From Candidatus Electrothrix gigas (GTDB taxonomy: Bacteria; Desulfobacterota; Desulfobulbia; Desulfobulbales; Desulfobulbaceae): a DNA stretch of 64,000 nt. Shown piece by piece: positions 53,973-62,559 of the stretch (positions within the stretch are counted from its first letter, which is position 1; the number at the start of each line of letters is the position of its first letter). The position numbers and the translations under genes were made by a program. The stretch is taken from NCBI GenBank assembly GCA_022766165.1, contig QYLO01000001.1, positions 1 to 64,000 on the forward strand, in the 5' to 3' direction. Below the pieces are notes generated by a model. The model was not told the origin of the DNA. It worked only from the letters and a program-made list of their open reading frames with translations, and did no database searches.

Positions 53973-55391
53973 TGTAAACATCTTCCGAACCTCCTTGAGA
54001 TAATCAGAGTTGCAGATCACAATGGCCCGATAGCCCTCCTGAATATGCGTTGACCCGACAGCAGTATGCCAAGAACCGCTGTGAAAGACGCTGCCAATAA
54101 TAATATGACCGGCAAAGGAGGCGTCCAATTTGCCTAAAGGTTTACGGGTAATTGGAGCATCGGGTGCCGCAATCAGATCAACCACCTCAGCGTCAAATCC
54201 GTGCATGTGCATGACAGACAGCAGCTCACTGCGGCTGATATAGGTCAGAATTTCATTCCCAGCCAAGATTTTTTTGTTCAGGACAATATCAGAACCACTG
54301 GTCGAGGCCAGGACCATATAATCCTTGTTGTTGACCATACAGATCGTTTTTTTCAGGTTGCGCAACGAGGTTTCTGTTTCCGGTTCCATAAGCTGTTTTG
54401 CCAGCAGGCAGCTCATAATATTGGTTTCGTTTTGCCCGGTCGTGGCAATAAAGGTGTCCATGTCTGGCAGACCTGCCTCTTCCAACACATTTTTATCTGA
54501 GCCATCCCCATGCAGGATTTCTGTTGAGGGAAGCAGGGAGGAGAGTTCTGTGGCCCGCTGTTCATTCTGCTCAATCAGGCGGACATGAATATCCTTGCCC
54601 AGAAGTTCAGCCAGTCGACAGCCAACTAAGCCGCCGCCAAGAATCATGATGCGGTTTCTCCGTTGCTGTTGCAGACCAGTCAGTTCAATAAGGCGAGGCA
54701 GATCGTCCTTGTTTGCCATAACCAGGATTTGATCATGGGGCAGGATCTCGTGATGACCTCCGGGAATAATCGTGGTAATCCCCCGTGAGATAGCAACAAC
54801 CCGAAAGGGAAACTCATTATAGCTTGTTGCTATTTCAATCAGGGTTTTGTTGGCCAGTGGCGAATCATCGTGAATCCGGGCCGCCAAAACCTGCATCTCG
54901 CCGAGTGCAATATCAATAATTTCATCACCAGCAGTTCGTTTGAGCAGGCGGGCAATTTCTTGGGCTGCCAACTCTTCTGGATGAATAAACAGGTCAATTT
55001 TCAGGTCTTCACCCTGAAGAAGCGAGTCCTTATGACCAAAATCTAACGAGCGAACCCTGGCTATTTTACAGGCAATCCCGAACTTATCCGCAATCATGCA
55101 GGTCATCATATTCACGGCATCGTTATCTGTCACCGCAATCATGTAATCCATCTGATCAGCGCCGGCCTCTTGCCAACAGTCAATACTCATTGCGCTTCCG
55201 TTGATAATACGGGCATCCAAATTATCATCAGCATAACGGACCAGATCCGGGTCTGCTTCAATCACTGTAACCGAATACTCTTCGTCCAGGAGTCGTGTTG
55301 CCAGATGGTACCCAATGCCTCCTAGGCCAAGAATAAGAAATGTCTTTGATTCTTTTACGTTTTTTTTGAGCTTTTTCAGTGCATTTAGCAT
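53967..55391 (-). CDS. trkA: Trk potassium uptake regulator TrkA
   Basis: This 474-residue cytoplasmic protein binds NAD(H) and gates Trk/Ktr K+ channels. Two Rossmann (RCK) domains are seen: FLILGLGGIGYHLATRLLDE near residue 18 and IMILGGGLVGCRLAELLGKD near residue 250, each followed by a TrkA_C domain (VVAISRGITTIIPGGHHEIL and the later RKPLGKLDASFAGHIIIG). No trkH is adjacent in the window. It is divergent from the rpmH operon. Confidence 0.95.
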   Translation of the reverse strand: MLNALKKLKKNVKESKTFLILGLGGIGYHLATRLLDEEYSVTVIEADPDLVRYADDNLDARIINGSAMSIDCWQEAGADQMDYMIAVTDNDAVNMMTCMIADKFGIACKIARVRSLDFGHKDSLLQGEDLKIDLFIHPEELAAQEIARLLKRTAGDEIIDIALGEMQVLAARIHDDSPLANKTLIEIATSYNEFPFRVVAISRGITTIIPGGHHEILPHDQILVMANKDDLPRLIELTGLQQQRRNRIMILGGGLVGCRLAELLGKDIHVRLIEQNEQRATELSSLLPSTEILHGDGSDKNVLEEAGLPDMDTFIATTGQNETNIMSCLLAKQLMEPETETSLRNLKKTICMVNNKDYMVLASTSGSDIVLNKKILAGNEILTYISRSELLSVMHMHGFDAEVVDLIAAPDAPITRKPLGKLDASFAGHIIIGSVFHSGSWHTAVGSTHIQEGYRAIVICNSDYLKEVRKMFTA

Positions 55392-55665
55392 AGTAGGAAA
55401 GAAATGAAAGGGAAATGATTTGACAGCAAGGGGGCCTGTGATTAAAATACCTTGCTTTTGAAAATAAATGGTCAGCTTTCATTTATCTTTACTCTTTGTT
55501 TTGTCTGTAAGGGTACCCAAGGTACTGTCAGAGTCTTTCTGCTGTCTTGTGATTTTTTTTACTGTCATGTCTTGAATACCAGACAGAGGTGTATAAGCAA
55601 AGAGGAAATATTGATAATGTTATAGTTTAGCTGGTTTACAACAAAAATGATAAAGGAATTATACC

Positions 55666-55803
55666 ATGAGCAAGAGAACATTTCAGCCCAGTAATCTCAA
55701 GCGTAAACGCACCCACGGATTTCGGGTACGTATGAAGACCCGTTCTGGACAGGCAATTATCAAACGTCGTCGGGCCAAAGGACGCAAGCGTCTTTCTGCT
55801 TAA
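55666..55803 (+). CDS. rpmH: Ribosomal protein L34
   Basis: This 45-residue protein is the 50S protein L34: [20 protein letters not shown], then [20 protein letters not shown] and a RLSA end, all typical. AAAGGAATT precedes the ATG. It is the first gene of the rpmH-rnpA-yidD-yidC-jag-mnmE group, which in many bacteria lies near the replication origin; no DnaA boxes or dnaA were seen here. Confidence 0.98.
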   Translation: MSKRTFQPSNLKRKRTHGFRVRMKTRSGQAIIKRRRAKGRKRLSA

Positions 55804-55822
55804 CTTGCCTGACTCGACTCGT

Positions 55823-56248
55823 ATGGTACGGTCCGGGCAGCAGAATACAAAAGATCTCAGGAAGCCCAAAAAGCTCAGAAAAACCTGGGAGTTTAACAGG
55901 GTCTACCGAGACGGTGTGCGGTTGTACGGGAAAGGCTTCACCCTTGTGTATCTGCGTCATGAACACGCTAGTGAACATGCTAGTGAATATGCTAATGAAC
56001 AACTGGCTAACTGTTGCACTGGGAGCCGATTAGGAATCTCTGTGCCACGTAAGGTCGGAAATGCTGTGCAGCGTAACAGGATCAAGCGAATTATTCGCGA
56101 GGCGTTTCGCCTGCACAGAGAGGTTTTTCCTGAACAGAGCGATATTGTTTTTGCTGTTCGACCGGGCATTTCTCTTGCTGGGATGCAGGCGGTTCGGGAT
56201 GCAGTTGCCCGCCTAACGATGCCGTTACTGCTCAAGGTCAAGGTATGA
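55823..56248 (+). CDS. rnpA: Ribonuclease P protein component
   Basis: About 141 residues with the RnpA signature: KKLRKTWEFNRVYRDGVRLYGK, SRLGISVPRKVGNAVQRNRI, KRIIREAFRLH and DIVFAVRPG. The protein helps RNase P RNA mature tRNA 5' ends. Between the first strands it carries an in-frame insert EHASEHASEYANEQ, encoded by a 12-bp tandem repeat. ATG 55823 is chosen, since the earlier TTG at 55805 only adds six residues. It lies 20 bp after rpmH. Confidence 0.95.
   Translation: MVRSGQQNTKDLRKPKKLRKTWEFNRVYRDGVRLYGKGFTLVYLRHEHASEHASEYANEQLANCCTGSRLGISVPRKVGNAVQRNRIKRIIREAFRLHREVFPEQSDIVFAVRPGISLAGMQAVRDAVARLTMPLLLKVKV
55961..55996. repeat. 12-bp tandem repeat inside rnpA
   Basis: GAACA(C/T)GCTAGT occurs three times (third copy GAATATGCTAAT), encoding EHAS repeats within RnpA. 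The length is a multiple of three, so the frame is kept. Confidence 0.9.
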
Positions 56249-56260
56249 GAGTGTTACGTG

Positions 56261-56560
56261 ATGTCTAAATCTGTACCTCTGAGAAACCCACGCGAATCTC
56301 AAAAGAAACCCCAAAAAAAAACAGAGAAGGTAGAGCAGAAGATAACTCTCGTGGCGACGTTGTTGCTTATGCTGGTAAAAGGCTACCGCTATGGTATTTC
56401 GCCGCTTTTCCCTCCCTGTTGTCGATATGTACCAACCTGTTCGGAATATGCTGTTGAGGCCATTGCCCGGTACGGTGCGTTGCGCGGGGGATGGCTTGCT
56501 TTCTGTCGTATCCTGCGTTGCCATCCCTTTGCTGCTGGCGGCTATGACCCGGTTAAATAG
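56261..56560 (+). CDS. yidD: Membrane protein insertion efficiency factor YidD
   Basis: This 99-residue protein helps YidC-dependent insertion. The family core is clear: [20 protein letters not shown] then [20 protein letters not shown], and [16 protein letters not shown]. The N-terminal 30 residues are an additional basic stretch. The ATG at 56261 follows GTG at 56258. It lies between rnpA and yidC, the usual order. Confidence 0.95.
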   Translation: MSKSVPLRNPRESQKKPQKKTEKVEQKITLVATLLLMLVKGYRYGISPLFPPCCRYVPTCSEYAVEAIARYGALRGGWLAFCRILRCHPFAAGGYDPVK

Positions 56561-56663
56561 TTTTTTCACACTCTCTTGTATGCGCTGTTTTCAACAGGTT
56601 AAACAGGTTTAAATAGGTTAGTTTCCTCTCGCAGGTACCCACCATTTCAAGGAAAAAATTTTC

Positions 56664-58388
56664 ATGGACATGCAACGGGCCTTTTTGGCCATAATTATTT
56701 CATTTATTATCCTGATAGGGTATCAATCATATTTTATGCCCCAAGCTCCTCCTGTGGTTCCGGGACAGAGTGAGCAACAGGGAAGTCCAACAGGAAATGT
56801 AACAGGAAACGTTGTTGCACCGACGGAATCAACTCAGGGAGGGCAGATAAGCCAGGTACATCAGGCTGGACAAGCTGCTTCGACCCCACAGTCCGCTACA
56901 CAGGCTGTCCAAGCGGTACAACCTGTTGCTGTTGATCCCAAGGCCTGTGATATTACCGTTGAAACCCCTCTGTATACAGCGGTTTTTTCTGAACAGGGTG
57001 GTGGTCTCAAGAGCTTTGTCTTAAAAAAATATCGGATTGCAAAGGAAGAAGATGCGCCATCTATGGAGATGATCAGCACGACAAATCCAGCAGAACTGCC
57101 CATGATCTTTTCCCTTGATAACGGTGCTGGCGGTGAACTGCCTTTTTTACAGGCTGAGACAACCTTTGTTCAGGTCAAAGAAGGGGAAATCGGTGAGTTG
57201 ACCATGACAGCGGTACAGGCCGACGGAATACAGATTGAACGGCATCTTACCTTTACCTCAACAACCTATCTTATTGATAGCAAGTATGTGGTAACCAACA
57301 CCGGTTCTGTTCCCTTACAGATCAGTCCGGCAATGGTCATGACCAATGGCCCTTTTGCCTCTGGCAGCACAAGCAGTCGCTATATGTTCAGTGGCCCAGC
57401 AGCCTATGTCAACGGAAAGCTTGAACAGATCAAACCTAAAAAAATGGTTGAGGGTTCTTACCCCTTGCAGGGACAGGTCGGATGGGCTGCCCATGTAGAC
57501 AACTATTTCATGAATGTCCTTATTCCCGAAAAGGGAAATACTGGTAGTTTCAGTGTTGTGGGCGAGGACAAGGTTCGTACCGTGTTGTCTGGTGGTATCA
57601 TGAAGCTGGAGCCTGGCAAAAGCAAGGAGTTTCGTTATGAAGGTTTTTTTGGTCCCAAAAAATTGGCCTATTTACGGGCAACCGGCTATGATCTGGCTGA
57701 AGCGGTCAACTTTGGCTGGTTCGATATTTTGGCCAAACCCATGCTGTACCTGCTAAACTTTTTTCACTCTGTTTTTGGTAACTATGGGATTGCCATTATT
57801 CTGCTGACCTGTCTGATTAAGGGGGCATTCTGGCCCATTACTCAGAAGGGTATGAAGTCCATGAAGAATATGCAGAAGCTACAACCCAAGGTCGCAAAAC
57901 TCCGAGAAAGACATAAAGATGATCCGGCAAAGATGAATCAGGAGATGATGGCTCTGTATAAAACCTATAAGGTCAACCCGATAGGTGGTTGTTTGCCCAT
58001 GCTGATCCAAATCCCCTTTTTCTTTGCCCTGTACCGGGTGCTGATGGCGGCTATTGAGCTGCGTCATGCCCCGTTTATGCTCTGGATTAACGATCTGTCT
58101 GCACCGGATCGTCTGATGATCGGTTTTGATATTCCTGTTCTGCACGGAATCCCGGTCCTGACGGTTTTGATGGGTGCCTCAATGTACTTACAGCAGAAAA
58201 TGACTCCAACAACAGCAGATCCGACGCAGGCCAAGATTATGCAGTTTCTGCCAATTATTTTTACTGTGATGTTTATTAACTTTGCATCTGGGTTGGTTCT
58301 GTACTGGTTTGTCAACAACTTACTCTCTATTCTTCAGCAGCAAATGATCAACCGGCAGCAAAAGAGCAAAGAAGAAGCAACTGCCTAA
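56664..58388 (+). CDS. yidC: Membrane protein insertase YidC
   Basis: This 574-residue insertase has the N-terminal membrane helix (RAFLAIIISFIILIGYQSYF), a long Gln/Ser/Val-rich linker, the periplasmic P1 domain (residues about 95-360) and the C-terminal five-helix core with FGNYGIAIILLTCLIKGAFW, KMNQEMMALYKTYKVNPIGG and QIPFFFALYRVL. The linker is rich in short imperfect repeats. It is full length for the Gram-negative type. Confidence 0.97.
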   Translation: MDMQRAFLAIIISFIILIGYQSYFMPQAPPVVPGQSEQQGSPTGNVTGNVVAPTESTQGGQISQVHQAGQAASTPQSATQAVQAVQPVAVDPKACDITVETPLYTAVFSEQGGGLKSFVLKKYRIAKEEDAPSMEMISTTNPAELPMIFSLDNGAGGELPFLQAETTFVQVKEGEIGELTMTAVQADGIQIERHLTFTSTTYLIDSKYVVTNTGSVPLQISPAMVMTNGPFASGSTSSRYMFSGPAAYVNGKLEQIKPKKMVEGSYPLQGQVGWAAHVDNYFMNVLIPEKGNTGSFSVVGEDKVRTVLSGGIMKLEPGKSKEFRYEGFFGPKKLAYLRATGYDLAEAVNFGWFDILAKPMLYLLNFFHSVFGNYGIAIILLTCLIKGAFWPITQKGMKSMKNMQKLQPKVAKLRERHKDDPAKMNQEMMALYKTYKVNPIGGCLPMLIQIPFFFALYRVLMAAIELRHAPFMLWINDLSAPDRLMIGFDIPVLHGIPVLTVLMGASMYLQQKMTPTTADPTQAKIMQFLPIIFTVMFINFASGLVLYWFVNNLLSILQQQMINRQQKSKEEATA

Positions 58389-58459
58389 CACAGCCTACGA
58401 AGTTGACAGGTAACTTCGGATTATTTAGTCGGTCTTTCATATACATAGGAACCGTTTAC

Positions 58460-59389
58460 ATGGTAAAAGGAAAAGATTTTTACGGCAGCACTGTTACAGA
58501 TGCCATTGCCGAGGCTTGTCAAGAATTCTCTACTTCTCAGGATGCGTTGAATATTGACATCTTGGAAACAGGATCGTCAGGGATTTTTGGATTGTGCCGG
58601 AAAAAAGCGCATATCCGAGTAGCAAAAAAGGTAGAAAAAGAATCTCCTGAACAGAAGATCGAGCGGGAAAAGGCTCCACAAAAAACAGCGCATAAGGGAA
58701 ATAAGGGAAGTGGCAATCGTCGTCAAGACGGTAAAAAAAGCCTACAAAAAACAGCACAGAAATCAGTACAAGGCACTGAAGTTCATCAGGCATCTCAGAC
58801 ATCTCAGGCAACTCAGGCAACTCCTGAACTACCCGCAGATGAGGTACTGGCAGAGATTCAGGAAGATATCTCCACAATGCTTGATCTTATGGGATTTCCC
58901 TCAACAGTCACTGTGACATTAAAAAAATATACTGTTGCCTGCCATATCAGCGATGAATATGAGGAAGAACTTGTTGGCAGAGAGGGCAGAACCCTGGACA
59001 GCCTGCAATACCTGTTGCGCAAAATAACCTCCAGAAGGTTGCCAGACAGGATTATGCTTTCTCTTGATGTGGGTACCTATCGAGAACGCCGTGCTGAGGA
59101 GTTGAAAGAGTTGGCCCTCAACCTTGCCAGTCAGGTGAGAGAAGATGGTAAAACCCAAGCCATTCCAGCTCTGAACCCCTCAGAACGACGGGTAGTTCAC
59201 ATGGTTTTGCAGGAGGATAAAACCATACGGAGCAGGTCTGTTGGAGCAGGTCTGTTTAAAAAGATTTTAATCTATAAGCCAGGCAAAAAGAGACCCTCTT
59301 CTCGGAAAGGGAAGAGAACAGGGAAAAAGGGGCAACAGACTCCGCCTGCTTCTAATGGTTCAGCTTCTAATGGTTCAAATGGTTCATGA
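58460..59389 (+). CDS. jag: Jag/KhpB-type RNA-binding protein
   Basis: About 309 residues. The Jag_N domain (KDFYGSTVTDAIAEACQEF, LETGSSGIFGL) is followed by a low-complexity, Lys- and Gln-rich linker, a KH domain (EEELVGREGRTLDSLQYLLR) and an R3H domain (IPALNPSERRVVHMVLQED). Such proteins (SpoIIIJ-associated, KhpB/EloR) bind RNA and act in cell division. The linker and the C-terminal tail (SNGSASNGSNGS) come from 9- to 15-bp tandem repeats at 58791-58826 and 59345-59386. ATG 58460 matches the family start. It overlaps mnmE by 4 bp. Confidence 0.95.
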   Translation: MVKGKDFYGSTVTDAIAEACQEFSTSQDALNIDILETGSSGIFGLCRKKAHIRVAKKVEKESPEQKIEREKAPQKTAHKGNKGSGNRRQDGKKSLQKTAQKSVQGTEVHQASQTSQATQATPELPADEVLAEIQEDISTMLDLMGFPSTVTVTLKKYTVACHISDEYEEELVGREGRTLDSLQYLLRKITSRRLPDRIMLSLDVGTYRERRAEELKELALNLASQVREDGKTQAIPALNPSERRVVHMVLQEDKTIRSRSVGAGLFKKILIYKPGKKRPSSRKGKRTGKKGQQTPPASNGSASNGSNGS

Positions 59390-60858
59390 TACCTCATGAA
59401 GAGACCATAGCAGCTCTTGCCACAGCTCCTGGGGTGGGCGGTATTGGGATTCTTCGGATCAGTGGTTCTCGTGCTGCTGCGGTTTTGCGTACGTTATTTG
59501 TACCGCATAGGCTGGCAAGTTTACAACCTGATGGTTCGCTTCCCAGCCATAAGCTTTGCTATGGGACTGTACGGGATCGGCACGGGACTGTTCTTGACGA
59601 GGTCATGGCAGTGTTTATGCAGGCCCCGCATACCTATACCCGGGAAGATGTGGCTGAGATTCAGTGTCATGGGAGCTACCTTGTTCAACAGGCTATCTTG
59701 GCAGAAATTTTCGCAACTGGGGTTCGAGCTGCTGAACCAGGTGAATTTACCAAACGGGCCTTTCTTGCCGGTCGTATTGATCTGACCCAGGCAGAGGCGG
59801 TTATTGACCTTCTTCAGGCCCAGAGTATGGGCGGGGTTAAGTTGGCCGTGGGACAGATGCAAGGGCAACTGCACGAGCGTATCTCACAGATTCGCAATGC
59901 GCTGGTTGAAATGTTGGCAACTGTTGAGCTGGCCCTTGACTTTCCCGAAGATGAAACAGATATTCTCAATACAGATCATTTGCTTGAACAACTAGACCAG
60001 CAGGTGGAACAGCCCCTTCAGTTCCTGCTTGCCTTGGCAGATCAGGGCAGGGTGATACGTGAGGGGATAAAGGCGGTGATTGCAGGCCGTCCTAATGTGG
60101 GCAAATCAAGCCTGTTAAACCAGTTACTTCAGGAGGAACGGGCCTTAGTTACCGAAATTCCTGGAACAACCAGGGATACCATTGAAGAGTTGATCTCTGT
60201 GCATGGAATTCCAGTGCATCTGGTTGACACTGCCGGTATTCGGGATCATGAAGATGTTGTTGAAGCATTGGGTATTGAGCGGGCTCGTCAAAAAATGCAG
60301 GAGGCAGATCTGATCCTCTTTGTTGTTGATGCAAGCCAAGGACTGACGCAGGTTGACCGGAGTCTTTACTCTTCTGTAGAGCAGAGCAACAGGGTTGTGG
60401 TTCTGAACAAGGTGGACAAGGTTGATATTGCTGACGCTACAGACATTACAGACACGCCCCTGGTCAAGGAACTGCGTAGCTTTTTTGGTACAGTCCCGCA
60501 AGTACAGACTGCGGCAAAGCACGGTGTTGGCATTACTGAACTGAGAGAAACGCTGTACCAGGTCATCATTGGCAGTGTTGGTAAGGATGATAACGATAGT
60601 AACGATGGTCATATTGGTGAAGAAAAAATAATAAATGAACGAATTGCCTGCGCTCCAAATCTCCGCCATACAGTGATTTTACAAAAAACCCAAAGAGCCT
60701 GCGACCAGGTCAAGCAGACCCTGTTATTTGGTGCGCCTGCGGATCTCCTGGCTGTTGACCTTCGAGCTTCTTTAGACTATCTTGCTGATATTGTCGGATT
60801 AACCACGCCAGATGATGTGCTTGATGTGCTGTTTAGTCGTTTTTGTATCGGCAAATAA
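59386..60858 (+). CDS. mnmE: tRNA uridine-5-carboxymethylaminomethyl modification GTPase
   Basis: This 490-residue protein works with MnmG to modify wobble U34. The N-terminal folate-binding domain is present (ETIAALATAPGVGGIGILRI), then PGEFTKRAFLAGRIDLTQAE, the G domain with AGRPNVGKSSLLNQLL, EIPGTTRDTIEE, DTAGIRDHEDVVE and NKVDKVD. The C-terminal FCIGK signature cysteine is kept. A tandem-repeat-derived linker (DDNDSNDGH) follows the G domain. Confidence 0.97.
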   Translation: MIPHEETIAALATAPGVGGIGILRISGSRAAAVLRTLFVPHRLASLQPDGSLPSHKLCYGTVRDRHGTVLDEVMAVFMQAPHTYTREDVAEIQCHGSYLVQQAILAEIFATGVRAAEPGEFTKRAFLAGRIDLTQAEAVIDLLQAQSMGGVKLAVGQMQGQLHERISQIRNALVEMLATVELALDFPEDETDILNTDHLLEQLDQQVEQPLQFLLALADQGRVIREGIKAVIAGRPNVGKSSLLNQLLQEERALVTEIPGTTRDTIEELISVHGIPVHLVDTAGIRDHEDVVEALGIERARQKMQEADLILFVVDASQGLTQVDRSLYSSVEQSNRVVVLNKVDKVDIADATDITDTPLVKELRSFFGTVPQVQTAAKHGVGITELRETLYQVIIGSVGKDDNDSNDGHIGEEKIINERIACAPNLRHTVILQKTQRACDQVKQTLLFGAPADLLAVDLRASLDYLADIVGLTTPDDVLDVLFSRFCIGK

Positions 60859-61083
60859 ATGAACAGAGAAGTGAACAGAGAACACGTTCAAAAACACGCA
60901 GAAGTAAAAAAAATTGAACTAATATGGGTAAAGAAATACTTTTCTGCTTGACATTTGTACCTAACACATTGTAGTAAGTATAATATATCAGATGTACAGC
61001 AGACGATAACTTCTTTGTAATTACAAGGGAAAGTGGGTTGGATTTTTTTACGATAAAACCATAAGTTTTTTGGAGGAGACATT

Positions 61084-61293
61084 ATGGAAATCAGATTAAA
61101 TGGAGAGTCTCGTTTTATTGATAAGGTAACAAAAATGAGCGTTGCTGGTTTACTTGAAATGGAACAAGTCACATCACCTGAGATGGTAGCTGTGCAACTG
61201 AACGGGGAGATCGTTGATCAGGGGACCTATCACAACACCATGATTGTGGACAGAAACGAGGTTGATTTTCTTTATTTTATGGCTGGTGGCTGA
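61084..61293 (+). CDS. ThiS-like sulfur carrier protein
   Basis: This 69-residue ubiquitin-fold protein begins EIRLNGESRFIDK and ends FLYFMAGG, so the C-terminal Gly-Gly needed for adenylation and thiocarboxylate formation is present. VAVQLNGEIVDQGTYHN is the typical middle. GGAGGAG lies before the start. Because the next genes are an E1-like enzyme and a sulfite reductase rather than thiazole genes, the carrier may serve cysteine or homocysteine synthesis, as described for Wolinella HcyS, instead of thiamine. Confidence 0.87.
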   Translation: MEIRLNGESRFIDKVTKMSVAGLLEMEQVTSPEMVAVQLNGEIVDQGTYHNTMIVDRNEVDFLYFMAGG

Positions 61294-61424
61294 TGTTTTG
61301 ATGCCTGTTAGTTTGTTGCGTCTTTGCAGTGAATAATTGCTTCATTTTTTTGTATTTTTCTGCATTCTTCTGTATTATATCCCGTCCCTCTGGGGCGGGA
61401 GAATAAAATCTTTACGGAGTCATC

Positions 61425-62225
61425 GTGCCATTAACCGAAAAGCAGCAGGAACGCTACAGTCGTCATCTCATTCTTCAGGAGGTAGGTCCTGAAGGACAGG
61501 AAAAATTGCTCCATGCTAAGGTCTTGGTGATCGGTACAGGCGGACTGGGGTCTCCCAACTCTCTGTATTTAACTGCTGCTGGAGTGGGTACGGTTGGCAT
61601 TGTTGATGCTGACGTGGTTGACTCCTCTAATCTGCAACGTCAGATCGCCCATTCAACAAAAGATCTGGATCGCCCTAAGGTTGAATCAGCTGCTGAAAAG
61701 ATGCGTGCGCTCAACCCGGATGTTGAAGTTAAGCCCTATAAACTCTATATCAATGCAAAAAATATTAACGAGATTATTCGGGAATATGACTTTGTCATAG
61801 ACGGCAGCGATAACTTTGAAACAAAGTTTCTGGTGAACGATGCCTGTGTGTTAGCAGGAATACCCTACTCACACGGTGGTATTCTTCGCTTTAAAGGGCA
61901 AACTATGACGGTCTTGCCTGGCCAGACAGCCTGTTACCGTTGTTCTTTTAGAGAACCGCCACCCAATCCAGTGGGATGTTCACGGGCCGGAATACTAGGC
62001 GCAGTGGCTGGAATGCTGGGAACCATCCAGGCGGCTGAAGCCCTTAAATTCATCACCGGAGCAGGAACATTACTCACCAATACCCTGCTGACCTTTGATG
62101 CCGCAACCATGGATTTTAGAAAGGTGCCTTTAAAAAAACGTTCAGATTGTCCTGTTTGCGGAGAAAATCCAACAATTTGTACTTTGGAGGTACATGCGAA
62201 GGCGGCTGGCGATTCGTTGCCCTGA
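61425..62225 (+). CDS. E1-like adenylyltransferase (HesA/MoeB/ThiF family)
   Basis: This 266-residue enzyme activates the C-terminus of a sulfur-carrier protein by adenylation. The nucleotide motif VLVIGTGGLGSPNSLYLTAA, the DADVVDSSNLQRQ and DGSDNFETKFLVND segments, and two zinc-binding CxxC pairs (CYRCSF and CPVCGE) are present. It starts with GTG 61425 after a GGAG. It lies about 130 bp after the ThiS-like gene, which is the likely partner. Confidence 0.92.
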   Translation: MPLTEKQQERYSRHLILQEVGPEGQEKLLHAKVLVIGTGGLGSPNSLYLTAAGVGTVGIVDADVVDSSNLQRQIAHSTKDLDRPKVESAAEKMRALNPDVEVKPYKLYINAKNINEIIREYDFVIDGSDNFETKFLVNDACVLAGIPYSHGGILRFKGQTMTVLPGQTACYRCSFREPPPNPVGCSRAGILGAVAGMLGTIQAAEALKFITGAGTLLTNTLLTFDAATMDFRKVPLKKRSDCPVCGENPTICTLEVHAKAAGDSLP

Positions 62226-62559
62226 TATTGCGGGCTATCTACCAGTCACACCCTGCAACCTTGGCTTATCCTTCAGCGAAAGATATTCGTCACACCGTAT
62301 TCGTCACACTGTTGATCCTCATATCAGTTATCTTATTCTTTCTCCTGTCTCTTGTCTCCTGTAAGCGAACTGGTTCGCTCTGTTGTATTGCATTCGTATT
62401 CCATTCGTATTGCATTCTTTTCCTCTTCATAGCAGGGAATTATTCAGTTCGCCTGTTCGGAGTACTTAAGTACTACTTAAGTAGTACTTGAATAGTACTT
62501 GATTACTTGAACAAAGAGAAAAAACAGACTACATCTTGAATGTCTTGCATGAGGGAATC
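62226..62559. other. Repeat-rich spacer before the sulfite reductase gene
   Basis: No ORF is supported. The region holds several tandem duplications: TATTCGTCACAC twice at 62284-62311, CATTCGTATT twice at 62391-62411, and a 22-bp perfect palindrome near 62468. Confidence 0.6.
62468..62489. repeat. 22-bp perfect palindrome
   Basis: The perfect palindrome has the 11-bp arm AAGTACTACTT and its reverse complement. An overlapping 14-bp perfect palindrome AGTACTTAAGTACT lies at 62461-62474. It is 71 bp before the reductase start and may be an operator. Confidence 0.8.

Noticed and set aside
55392..55665. Replication origin beside rpmH
   Set aside because: The rpmH-rnpA-yidC order often lies near oriC, but no cluster of DnaA boxes, AT-rich unwinding element or dnaA gene was seen in the spacer.
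60948..60984. Promoter of the ThiS-like gene
   Set aside because: TTGACA and TATAAT are both present but 25 bp apart, too far for a sigma-70 promoter; no TPP riboswitch elements were seen either.
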